From NCBI GenBank assembly GCA_902511405.1, contig CABXEZ010000007.1:1-56612 (forward strand): 56,612 nucleotides of DNA. Direction: 5' to 3'. Position numbers and translations under genes: made by a program. Shown piece by piece: positions 18,274-26,069 of this stretch. The first letter of the stretch is position 1. Every line of letters begins with the position of its first letter. The notes under the pieces were generated by a model. The model was not told where the DNA came from, ran no database searches, and worked only from the letters and a program-made list of their open reading frames with translations. Source of the stretch: an uncultured Alphaproteobacteria bacterium (lineage in GTDB: Bacteria; Pseudomonadota; Alphaproteobacteria; HIMB59; GCA-002718135).

Positions 18274-18467
18274 TTAAGCACAAGTATCCCATTTATGATG
18301 TTTATAAGCCAAATTTTGTGCCTCACTAAGCAAATTATTAAGTTCACCATAATTAGTAATTAGATTTGTAATTTATTCTGAATATTTTTAGGATTATTTA
18401 CGAGGTAAGTGAATCCCATTAAGTTAGGATATAGGAACATAAAACCCGTGGTCCTCATGTGTATCAC
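18274..18467 (-). pseudogene. Decayed glycosyltransferase (GT4-like) C-terminal remnant
   Basis: In the 363-bp gap between the SDR and tRNA-Ser, the minus strand reads GFTYLVNNPKNIQNKLQI up to a stop at 18360-18362. In a shifted frame it then reads LITNYGELNNLLSEAQNLAYKHHKWDTCA and a stop at 18274-18276. Together this resembles the end of GT4 glycosyltransferases (G-x-LV-x-x-P, then an amphipathic helix, then a short W-rich tail). One frameshift separates the two pieces and no upstream catalytic part remains. Nothing else codes convincingly in this gap. Confidence 0.4.
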
Positions 18468-18610
18468 TTTATTATATAATCTCACTTAATCACATGGTAT
18501 AAAGAGATCAACAAAGCGAAGACATAAATCAATTTGGGATACAGATTATTTGTTGTAATCGTTGGTTAATTTTATTATGAAAAGGTCATAGTGATAACGA
18601 ATACTGAACA

Positions 18611-18702
18611 GGAGAGATGGGTGAGTGGCTTAAACCACAGGTTTGCTAAACCTGCGAAGGGAGCAATCCCTTCCGAGGGTTCGAATCCCTCTCTCTCCGC
18701 CA
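18611..18702 (+). tRNA. tRNA-Ser(GCU)
   Basis: Acceptor stem GGAGAGA (18611-18617) pairs with TCTCTCC (18692-18698), with discriminator G and encoded CCA at 18700-18702. The anticodon stem is CAGGT/ACCTG around loop TTGCTAA, giving anticodon GCT (codons AGC/AGU). A long class II variable arm is present, and the T-arm is GAGGG-TTCGAAT-CCCTC. It is the intact, right-hand boundary of the island. Its 5' half was probably supplied by the element. dapA starts 9 bp after the CCA. Confidence 0.97.
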
Positions 18703-18711
18703 TCATTTAAT

Positions 18712-19584
18712 ATGTTTTTTGGAAGTATACCTGCGGTAATTACTCCATTTAAAGATTACGAAGTTGATTACATTTCTCTAGAAAAAATCATAAGTCATCT
18801 TATTATAAACGGTTCAAATGGCCTAGTACCTTGTGGCACTACTGGTGAGTCTCCCACATTATCACATCTAGAACATAAAAAAATAATAGAAGAGACAATA
18901 AGAATTGTAGATAAGCAAGTTCCAGTAATTGCTGGTACTGGATCTAACAATACAGCTGAAGCAATTGATTTTACAAAACATGCTGAAAATAGTGGTGCTG
19001 ATGCAGCACTAGTTGTTACTCCTTATTATAATAAACCAACACAAAGTGGATTATATGCTCATTTTGAAACAATTGCTAATTCAGTTAAAATTCCAATTAT
19101 AATTTACAATATACCAGGTAGATCAGTTATTGATATGTCGATTGATACCATGGTTAAATTATCAAAAATTGATAATATAATTGGCGTTAAAGATGCAACA
19201 AACGATTTATTTAGACCATTATTGACAATGGCAAATATTAATAACGATTTTTGCTTTTTATCTGGTGAAGATGGAACAGCACTGGCTTTTCTTGCTCAGG
19301 GTGGTCATGGGTGTATTTCTGTTACTGCTAATGTTGCTCCAAGATTGTGTTCAGATTTGCATCAAGCGTGGCGTGAAAAAAATATTGATAAAGCGCAAGA
19401 TTTAAACCTAAAATTAGCCAAGCTTCATCAATCTCTGTTTTTAGAGTCAAGTCCTGGACCGGCAAAATATGCCGCTTCTTTATTAGGTCTTTGTAGAAGT
19501 GAAACAAGATTACCTCTGGTTGAAATTGATGAAAATACAAAAAAATCTGTTTTTGATAGTTTAAAAAATCTTTCATTAATTTAA
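18712..19584 (+). CDS. dapA: 4-hydroxy-tetrahydrodipicolinate synthase
   Basis: A 290-residue TIM-barrel aldolase condensing pyruvate with aspartate semialdehyde, the first step of the lysine/diaminopimelate branch. It has GSIPAVITPF at the start, GTTGESPTLS, the YYNKPTQSGLYAHF tyrosine segment and the Schiff-base lysine in IGVKDAT. The frame is open further upstream into the tRNA, but ATG 18712 matches the family N-terminus and normal length. smpB follows after 1 bp. Confidence 0.96.
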   Translation: MFFGSIPAVITPFKDYEVDYISLEKIISHLIINGSNGLVPCGTTGESPTLSHLEHKKIIEETIRIVDKQVPVIAGTGSNNTAEAIDFTKHAENSGADAALVVTPYYNKPTQSGLYAHFETIANSVKIPIIIYNIPGRSVIDMSIDTMVKLSKIDNIIGVKDATNDLFRPLLTMANINNDFCFLSGEDGTALAFLAQGGHGCISVTANVAPRLCSDLHQAWREKNIDKAQDLNLKLAKLHQSLFLESSPGPAKYAASLLGLCRSETRLPLVEIDENTKKSVFDSLKNLSLI

Positions 19585-19585
19585 A

Positions 19586-20032
19586 ATGAAAATTATTGCC
19601 ACTAACAAAAAGGCAACTTTTGATTATGAAATTTCTTTAAAGCTCGACGCAGGCATTGTTCTTACAGGACCTGAAGTTAAATCACTAAGAAATAATTCAT
19701 CTTCTATTAAAGAGTCATATATTGAAAATAATGATGGAGAGCTGTGGCTTTGTAATTGTCATATAAAAAAATATGAATCCTCAAATGAAAAAGATCATAA
19801 TCCTACCAGAAAGAGAAAATTATTACTTAATAAAAAAGAATTAAACAAAGCATTGGGCTCAGTAAGAAAAGAAGGTTTTTCAGTTGTCCCAATTATTATT
19901 TATTTTAATGACAAGGGTTTGGTTAAGTTAAATATAGGTTTAGGTAAGGGTAAGAAAAAGTTTGATAAGAGGGAGACTCAAAAAATAAAGGATTGGAATA
20001 AAGCTAAACAAAGGCTATTAAAAAATAGCTAG
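19586..20032 (+). CDS. smpB: SsrA-binding protein SmpB
   Basis: A 148-residue partner of tmRNA in trans-translation, which rescues stalled ribosomes. The OB-fold shows NKKATFDYEI, LTGPEVKSLRN and GLGKGKKKFDKRE; the basic tail (IKDWNKAKQRLLKNS) inserts in the mRNA channel. It follows dapA by 1 bp. The ssrA RNA gene itself is not in this window. Confidence 0.96.
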   Translation: MKIIATNKKATFDYEISLKLDAGIVLTGPEVKSLRNNSSSIKESYIENNDGELWLCNCHIKKYESSNEKDHNPTRKRKLLLNKKELNKALGSVRKEGFSVVPIIIYFNDKGLVKLNIGLGKGKKKFDKRETQKIKDWNKAKQRLLKNS

Positions 20033-20079
20033 TTTTTTTTATTTACTTCTCAACATTAGATAAGTATAAGGCATCAAAT

Positions 20080-20520
20080 ATGGCTAGAATAACAGTTGAA
20101 GATTGTATAGATAAATTTGAAAGTAGATTTGAACTAGTTTTAGTTGCTTCAAATAGAGCAAGAAAACTTTATTCAGGAGAAAATCCTACAGTTGAAAAAA
20201 ATAATGACAAATCAACAGTAATTGCTCTTAGGGAAATAGCCGATGAGTCTGTTTCAGTTGAGTTATTAAAAGATAAACTTATTCAAGAATACCAAACTGT
20301 TACACCTCTAGATGAAGAGGAACTTTCATTAGATTATGAAGTTTCAGCAACTGAAACTAAAGAAGAAATAGTTGCGGATGAAGTGAAGTTAAGTGAAGGC
20401 AATGATGAGGCGCGGATTCCAAATCAAGAAAAATCGAGTGCAGATGAAGATGACAGTAATTTGACTCCTAAAAATGATGAATATACTGATATCTCAGACG
20501 ATAATAGTCTTAAAAATTAA
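20080..20520 (+). CDS. rpoZ: RNA polymerase omega subunit with an acidic tail
   Basis: 146 residues. The first ~80 are omega: MARITVEDCIDKF, FELVLVASNRARKLYSG, then VIALREIAD. Omega stabilises the beta' subunit and contributes to a ppGpp site. Residues ~90-146 are a low-complexity acidic extension rich in Glu, Asp and Ser, which makes the protein longer than most omegas. It sits just before the (p)ppGpp synthetase gene, a common pairing. Confidence 0.94.
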   Translation: MARITVEDCIDKFESRFELVLVASNRARKLYSGENPTVEKNNDKSTVIALREIADESVSVELLKDKLIQEYQTVTPLDEEELSLDYEVSATETKEEIVADEVKLSEGNDEARIPNQEKSSADEDDSNLTPKNDEYTDISDDNSLKN

Positions 20521-20597
20521 TAATATAACTAATATTTAATCTCAACCTATATAATTTTCTCTAAATTAGTTAAAGAAGTTACTATAAACATCCCATA

Positions 20598-22721
20598 ATG
20601 ATTAAAGATAAGATTAAAGAACTAGAGTCTTTGACTTCATACTTAAAAGATGAAGAAAAAAAAATAATTATTAAAGCAATTAATTTTAGTGAAATAGCTC
20701 ACAAAGATCAAATTAGAAAATCTGGAGATCCATATATAATACATCCAATTGAAGTTGCCAAAATTTTAACCTCTATAAATCTTGACGCATCAGCTATAGC
20801 TGCAGGATTATTACATGACACAATAGAAGATACTGTAATATCAATTAATGAAATAACAGAAACATTTGGAATTCAGATTTCAGAGTTAGTCCAGGGTCTA
20901 ACAAAGATAAGTAAATTTTCTCTAAAAATGAACAAACAAAAATTTGGAGAAAACTATCGAAAATTAATCTTGGCTTCATCAAAAGATCTCAGAGTAATAT
21001 TAATTAAATTAGCAGATAGATTGCATAATATGAGAACCATTAAATTTATAAAAGATGAGAGTAAGAGAATTTATATTTCTATGGAAACTTTAGAAATTTT
21101 TTCTCCTCTTGCCCAAAGATTGGGCATGAAAGAATGGCAAGATGAATTAGAAGACTTAGCTTTTAAATCCATTAATCCAGAAGCTAGAAAATCAGTTATT
21201 GATAGATTAAATTATCTTAACTCTAATGATGAGAATATAATTGATGAAATAAGATACGAGCTAAAAAAAAATTTAGTTAATGAAGACATAAATTGCAATA
21301 TTGATGGTCGTATTAAATCAGCTTATTCAATTTGGAATAAGATAAAAAATAAAAATATTTCTTTTGAGCAACTCTCAGATATCATGGCATTTCGTATATT
21401 AACAAAGTCGACAAGGGAATGCTATAAATGCTTAGGTATTATCCATCGAAATTATCAATATATTCCTGGAAGATTTAAAGATTTTATATCTTCTCCAAAA
21501 TCTAATGGCTATCGAGCTTTACACACTACAGTCATGGGGCCAAAAAATAAAAAAATTGAAATTCAATTTAGATCAAATGCAATGAATCAAATTGCAGACT
21601 TTGGTGTTGCGGCTCATTGGAAGTATAAAGATCCTAAAAGTATTAAAGAAAAGGATACAAAAGAATATAAATGGATGCATGATTTAATTGATCTAATGAA
21701 TAGTTCATTAAATCAAGATGAGTTAATTGAAAATTCAAAAATTAATGTTTTTAATGATGAAATATATGTTTTTACTCCTAAGGGTGATTTATTAGAATTG
21801 CCTATTAATTCAACACCAATTGATTTTGCTTATTCTATACATTCTCAAATTGGTGATAAGTGTGTTGGTGCCAAAATTAATGAAAAACTCCAACCATTGA
21901 AAACGATTCTGAAAAATGGTGACCAAATTGAAATTATTACATCAGAAGAGTCTCAACCATCTCCTATGTGGGAAAGATTTGCAGCAACAAGTAAGGTAAA
22001 ATCTCAAATTAGAAAATTTTTTCGATCTAAAAAAAGAGATGAGTATATATTATTTGGGAAAGAGATTTTAAATTCTTTTTTTATGAAAGAAAATTATGAA
22101 GTAAACTCATCTACATTAAGTAAAATTAAAAAAGAATATAATATTAATGATGATGATTATTTATATGAAATGATTGGAGAAGGCAGACTTACAGCTTTTG
22201 CAGTATTAAAAAAAGTTTATCCAGAATTTAATTATAAAAATAGAGCAAAATTTCAATTAGAAACCAAGAATCCAATAAGACTTAAGGGGTTAACTGCGGG
22301 TATGTCCTACCATTTGGCTGGTTGTTGCTCGCCTTTAAAAGGAGACACGATTGTTGGAATAGTTACTGCAGGAATAGGTGTTGCTGTCCATACTATTGAT
22401 TGCGATACTTTATCTTCATACTCTGATCACCCTGAAAGATGGTTAAATATTTCATGGGACAGCCCATCACAAATTTCAAATTTATCTAATTCCCGAGTTT
22501 TAGTCGTTTTAAAAAATCAACCAGGAAGTTTGGGCAAGGTAACTACAGTAATTGCGAAAAATAATGGTAATATATCAAATATTAACTTTACAATCAGAAA
22601 AAATGATTTTTTTGAAATTATAATAGACATTGAGGTAAGGGATGCTAATCATCTTAAGAATATTATTGCAGCACTAAGGTTAGTTTCAGAAGTTTCTTCT
22701 CTAGAAAGAATTAAAGGTTAA
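20598..22721 (+). CDS. rsh: Bifunctional (p)ppGpp synthetase/hydrolase
   Basis: 707 residues. The N-terminal HD hydrolase domain contains GDPYIIHPIEVAKIL and LLHDTIEDT (HDxxED). The synthetase domain contains IPGRFKDFISSPKSNGYRA and EIQFRSNAMNQIADFGVAA. A TGS domain (VFTPKGDLLELP) follows, then a zinc-finger-like segment with HLAGCCSPLKGD, and a C-terminal ACT domain (VLKNQPGSLGKVTTVIA). Both active sites look intact, so it probably makes and degrades ppGpp in the stringent response. In many alphaproteobacteria pdxJ lies between this region and acpS; here acpS follows directly. Confidence 0.95.
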   Translation: MIKDKIKELESLTSYLKDEEKKIIIKAINFSEIAHKDQIRKSGDPYIIHPIEVAKILTSINLDASAIAAGLLHDTIEDTVISINEITETFGIQISELVQGLTKISKFSLKMNKQKFGENYRKLILASSKDLRVILIKLADRLHNMRTIKFIKDESKRIYISMETLEIFSPLAQRLGMKEWQDELEDLAFKSINPEARKSVIDRLNYLNSNDENIIDEIRYELKKNLVNEDINCNIDGRIKSAYSIWNKIKNKNISFEQLSDIMAFRILTKSTRECYKCLGIIHRNYQYIPGRFKDFISSPKSNGYRALHTTVMGPKNKKIEIQFRSNAMNQIADFGVAAHWKYKDPKSIKEKDTKEYKWMHDLIDLMNSSLNQDELIENSKINVFNDEIYVFTPKGDLLELPINSTPIDFAYSIHSQIGDKCVGAKINEKLQPLKTILKNGDQIEIITSEESQPSPMWERFAATSKVKSQIRKFFRSKKRDEYILFGKEILNSFFMKENYEVNSSTLSKIKKEYNINDDDYLYEMIGEGRLTAFAVLKKVYPEFNYKNRAKFQLETKNPIRLKGLTAGMSYHLAGCCSPLKGDTIVGIVTAGIGVAVHTIDCDTLSSYSDHPERWLNISWDSPSQISNLSNSRVLVVLKNQPGSLGKVTTVIAKNNGNISNINFTIRKNDFFEIIIDIEVRDANHLKNIIAALRLVSEVSSLERIKG

Positions 22722-22724
22722 AAT

Positions 22725-23123
22725 ATGATTATTAGTAATGGTATTGATATAATTGATATCAGAAGAATTAAGAAAACAATAGATAAATATAAATCTAGAT
22801 TTAAGAAAAGATGTTTTCACCGAGGTGAGATTATTAAATCTGAAAAACGCTTTAATGCAGTTGAGTCTTATGCAAAAAGATATGCAGCCAAAGAAGCATG
22901 TGCTAAGGCACTGGGCACTGGTTTAGCAAGAGGTGTATTCTGGAAAGATATAGAGGTTCAAAATGATAAATTTGGTAAACCAAAGATTAAACTTCATAAC
23001 AATGCTCTCAAATATCTAAAAAAAATAGTTATAAGTGATGATTATTCAATAGAAGTTTCATTAAGTGATGAAAAAAAATACGCAATTGCAAATGTAATTA
23101 TATATGGAAAAGAAAAAAGATAG
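22725..23123 (+). CDS. acpS: Holo-[acyl-carrier-protein] synthase
   Basis: 132 residues. Transfers 4'-phosphopantetheine from CoA to acyl carrier protein. The Mg2+ site is GIDIIDIRRIKK near the N-terminus, and the signature YAKRYAAKEACAKALGTGL holds the conserved Glu and Lys. It lies 3 bp after rsh and overlaps lepB by 20 bp. Confidence 0.95.
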   Translation: MIISNGIDIIDIRRIKKTIDKYKSRFKKRCFHRGEIIKSEKRFNAVESYAKRYAAKEACAKALGTGLARGVFWKDIEVQNDKFGKPKIKLHNNALKYLKKIVISDDYSIEVSLSDEKKYAIANVIIYGKEKR

Positions 23124-23832
23124 TTTTTTTAATAATTTAAAATCAATTGGTATAGCAGTTTTTGTAGCTTTACTTATCCGCTCATTTATTGCTGAGCCAT
23201 TCAATATTCCATCCGGGTCCATGAAGCCAAATCTCCTTGTTGGAGATTTTATTTTTGTTTCTAAATGGTCTTATGGATACTCTAAGCATTCTTTGCCATT
23301 TTCAATACCCCTAATACCAAATAAAATATTTTCAAAAATGCCAAATAGGGGAGATGTAGTAGTTTTTAAAACTCCTCAAGATAATAGGACTGATTATATT
23401 AAAAGAGTAATTGGCTTACCAGGAGATAAAATAAAAATAATTAATGGAGAAATTTATCTAAATAATAATAATGTTGTTAGAAAAAAAATGAAAGACTTCA
23501 TTGATAGAGATAAAAATTCGCCTACTAAGAGAGCTAGAAAATACAAAGAGTACTTTGATAATTTAACTTTTGATGTTTTGGATATAATGGATAATGGAAT
23601 TGCAGATAATACTGAATTATTTAATGTTCCTGAAGGTTACTTTTTTGTAATGGGGGACAATAGAGATAATTCTCAGGACAGTAGATTTAAAACAGTAGGC
23701 TTTATACCAATTAATAATTTAGTGGGTAAAGCTAGATTTATATTTTTTTCTCTAGAAAATTCTCGTTTTTTAGAAATATGGAAATGGCCAAATGCAATAA
23801 GGGGAAGCAGAATATTTAGTACCATAAAATGA
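23104..23832 (+). CDS. lepB: Signal peptidase I
   Basis: 242 residues. One N-terminal membrane anchor (SIGIAVFVALLIRSFIAEPF), then a periplasmic Ser/Lys protease. The catalytic Ser is in NIPSGSMKPNLLVGD, and the Lys is in DYIKRVIGLPGDKI. MGDNRDNSQDSR is the third family box. It removes signal peptides from exported proteins. The start lies inside acpS, and the 3' end overlaps rnc by 4 bp (ATGA). Confidence 0.96.
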   Translation: MEKKKDSFFNNLKSIGIAVFVALLIRSFIAEPFNIPSGSMKPNLLVGDFIFVSKWSYGYSKHSLPFSIPLIPNKIFSKMPNRGDVVVFKTPQDNRTDYIKRVIGLPGDKIKIINGEIYLNNNNVVRKKMKDFIDRDKNSPTKRARKYKEYFDNLTFDVLDIMDNGIADNTELFNVPEGYFFVMGDNRDNSQDSRFKTVGFIPINNLVGKARFIFFSLENSRFLEIWKWPNAIRGSRIFSTIK

Positions 23833-24524
23833 TATCTGATAAAGAAATAAATAAATTTGAAAAAAATATTGGATATATTTTTAAAAATAAAAAACTTATA
23901 ATTAACTCATTAGTACACCCCAGCTCTTTTATTGATATAAAAAAAAATAAAATTAAAGTTGTAAATGATTTTGAAAGACTTGAATTTTTAGGAGATAGAG
24001 TTTTAGGGTTAGCTATTTCTTCAATTATTTTTGGAAAATTCTTAGAAAATAATGAAGGTGATTTATCAAAAAAACTTTCCTATTTAGTTCAAAAAAATTT
24101 TTTACATAAAATTTCTATTGATTTAAAAATTAATGATATTTTAAAATATAGTTATAAAAAAAATGAAAAAATGAATGTGTCAATTTTAGCAGATTCTATT
24201 GAATCTTTAATAGGTGCAATTTATCTTGATGGTGGCTTTACCAATGCAAAAAAATTCATTAATAAGTTTTGGGGTCCTTATTTTGATATTAATGAAAAAA
24301 ATATGCAAGATTTTAAAACTAAGTTACAAGAATTATCTCAACAAAAATCAAAAAAATTACCTGAATACAATTTGGTAAAAAAAGAAGGACCTTCTCACTC
24401 ACCTGTATTTACTGTGTCTCTCAAAGTTTTAAGTTTAAGAAAAGTCAAAGCGAGCGGCTCATCAATTAGAGAAGCTGAAAAAAATGCAGCAAAAACTGCT
24501 TTAAAATTATTAAATGACAAGTAA
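23829..24524 (+). CDS. rnc: Ribonuclease III
   Basis: A 231-residue double-strand-specific endonuclease for rRNA and mRNA processing. The signature FERLEFLGDRVLGLAIS and the second acidic box LADSIESLIGAIYLDGGF give the metal ligands. A dsRNA-binding domain occupies the last ~70 residues (DFKTKLQELSQQK, then GSSIREAEKNAAKTALK). Overlaps lepB (4 bp) and era (11 bp). Confidence 0.96.
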   Translation: MISDKEINKFEKNIGYIFKNKKLIINSLVHPSSFIDIKKNKIKVVNDFERLEFLGDRVLGLAISSIIFGKFLENNEGDLSKKLSYLVQKNFLHKISIDLKINDILKYSYKKNEKMNVSILADSIESLIGAIYLDGGFTNAKKFINKFWGPYFDINEKNMQDFKTKLQELSQQKSKKLPEYNLVKKEGPSHSPVFTVSLKVLSLRKVKASGSSIREAEKNAAKTALKLLNDK

Positions 24525-25356
24525 AATTTTAAAAATTGCTCTTGTTGGAAGAACTAATGCTGGAAAATCAACATTAATAAATAGAATTGTGGGTGAAAAA
24601 ATTTCAATTCAAAACAAAAAAATTAACACAACTCAAGTAACTATTATGGGTGTAAAAAATATTAAAAAATCTCAATTAATTTTTCATGATACGCCTGGTT
24701 CTAATTTTTTAAAATCATTAAATAAACATTCTCGAAATTTAAAAACAAATCTATGGAGTGGCATTGATGATTCAGATATAATTCTTTATTTGATTGACTC
24801 AAAAACTGCTAATATTAAATTTTTATTTGAGCAAATTGATAAACTGCAGGAGGTAAAAAAAAAGATTATTATTATTTTTAATAAAATTGATCTTATTTCA
24901 AATAAAAAACTTCTTCCATTAATAAGTAATTTAAGCAAAAACTTTCAAATTGATTCTTTTTTTACAATATCAGCAATTCAAAATATTGGAATTAAAGATT
25001 TATTAGATTACATTGAGAAATATTCATACGAATCTAAATGGATATTTAATGATGATGAAATAACTAATAAAGATGATATCTTTATTGTTGGTGAATTACT
25101 AAGGGAAACAATGTTAACGTATTTACATAAAGAAATTCCATATAACGTAAATATTGAAACATCAAATTTTAAAATTTTAAAAAATAATGATATTAAAATT
25201 AAACAAAAAATTATTATTAATCAGAAACGTTATAAAAAAATTATACTTGGAAAAAAGGGAGAAATGATAAAAAAAATAAGAGAAGACTCACAAAAAAAAA
25301 TGAGTCAAATTTTAGATTCAAAAATACATTTATATATTGAGATATTAAATGCATGA
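24514..25356 (+). CDS. era: GTPase Era
   Basis: 280 residues. A small GTPase acting in 30S ribosome maturation. G1 is GRTNAGKSTLINR (with Thr for the usual Pro), G3 is HDTPGS and G4 is NKID. The C-terminal KH RNA-binding domain contains ILGKKGEMIKKIRE. It overlaps rnc by 11 bp and recO by 4 bp, the standard alphaproteobacterial order. Confidence 0.95.
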   Translation: MTSKILKIALVGRTNAGKSTLINRIVGEKISIQNKKINTTQVTIMGVKNIKKSQLIFHDTPGSNFLKSLNKHSRNLKTNLWSGIDDSDIILYLIDSKTANIKFLFEQIDKLQEVKKKIIIIFNKIDLISNKKLLPLISNLSKNFQIDSFFTISAIQNIGIKDLLDYIEKYSYESKWIFNDDEITNKDDIFIVGELLRETMLTYLHKEIPYNVNIETSNFKILKNNDIKIKQKIIINQKRYKKIILGKKGEMIKKIREDSQKKMSQILDSKIHLYIEILNA

Positions 25357-26069
25357 TAGAGTTCAAAGAAAGAGGGATATTACTATTTAGTAAAATTTCT
25401 TCAGAGAATAATCTATATTTGAAAATACTTACTGAAAAAGATGAAATAATTACTGGGATTAGTTTTGGTGGCTCAACAAAAAAAAAGAAAAATATTTTTC
25501 AAATAGGTTATTTTTTAAACACTGTTATCAAAAACAAAAATAAAAATTTTCCAAACAGTATATCTGCTGAATTATCAAAACCTTTTTATCATAATATATT
25601 TAATGATAAATATAAGTTGCATGGATTATTAGCATTAGTATCTTTGTTAAATATATCAATTATAGAAGGTCAAAAAGTTTCAGGTTTATTTAATCTTTCT
25701 GAAAATATAATTGAAAAATTAGCATACGAAAAAAAATGGATTATTAATTATTTTATTTTCCTCCTAAACCTTCTAAAAATAATAGGCTATGATATTGATT
25801 ACCAACAAAACACTTCAAAAAACTACCTCAACTTAGACAGTCTTCAATTCAGTGACTTATGTAATGCAAGATCTATAAAATTTCCCCACCTACTGCTAAA
25901 TAGCAAGAATGATATTAATTTAGAAAATGCTAATTCTTTTTTTAAAGTATTTGAGATAATTTTACAAAATCATCATTTAAATAATATGAATCTTAATATA
26001 CCAACTAATTATTTTAAATTTAAAAAAATAATCTTAAATTTTCTTATTAAAAATGAAAAACATAATTAA
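25353..26069 (+). CDS. recO: DNA repair protein RecO
   Basis: 238 residues. Starts with the typical OB-fold opening (FKERGILLFSKISSENNLYLKI). A helical part follows. The four cysteines found in many RecO zinc sites are not evident. RecO loads RecA onto SSB-coated DNA with RecR. Sequence conservation is weak, so the call rests on N-terminal pattern, length and position directly after era. It overlaps era by 4 bp and parC by 17 bp. Confidence 0.8.
   Translation: MIEFKERGILLFSKISSENNLYLKILTEKDEIITGISFGGSTKKKKNIFQIGYFLNTVIKNKNKNFPNSISAELSKPFYHNIFNDKYKLHGLLALVSLLNISIIEGQKVSGLFNLSENIIEKLAYEKKWIINYFIFLLNLLKIIGYDIDYQQNTSKNYLNLDSLQFSDLCNARSIKFPHLLLNSKNDINLENANSFFKVFEIILQNHHLNNMNLNIPTNYFKFKKIILNFLIKNEKHN

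Larger units (their letters stand above)
10146..18653. mobile_element. Surface-glycan genomic island in tRNA-Ser(GCU)
   Basis: A 31-bp exact direct repeat (10158-10188 and 18623-18653) covers the D-arm/anticodon part of tRNA-Ser(GCU). The right copy lies in an intact tRNA gene. The left copy is a 5' half only, with two base changes upstream of the core. Just inside the left repeat begins a gene whose first ~31 residues look like a tyrosine recombinase N-terminus. Cargo is an ABC exporter, an O-antigen ligase/polymerase, a sulfotransferase-like gene, and a yjbQ/CMP-sugar synthetase/aldolase/SDR operon, plus decayed genes. Outside lie housekeeping genes (gatCAB left, dapA right). The island is visibly richer in A/T homopolymers than its flanks. 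No intact integrase remains, so it is probably immobile. Confidence 0.8.

Noticed and set aside
18643-18711. An upstream start for dapA inside tRNA-Ser
   Set aside because: The first 23 codons are tRNA sequence; ATG 18712 fits the DapA N-terminus and length.
20013-20042. A/T hairpin around TAGCTA after smpB as a terminator
   Set aside because: The stem is almost all A-T pairs and overlaps the stop codon; such structures are expected by chance here.
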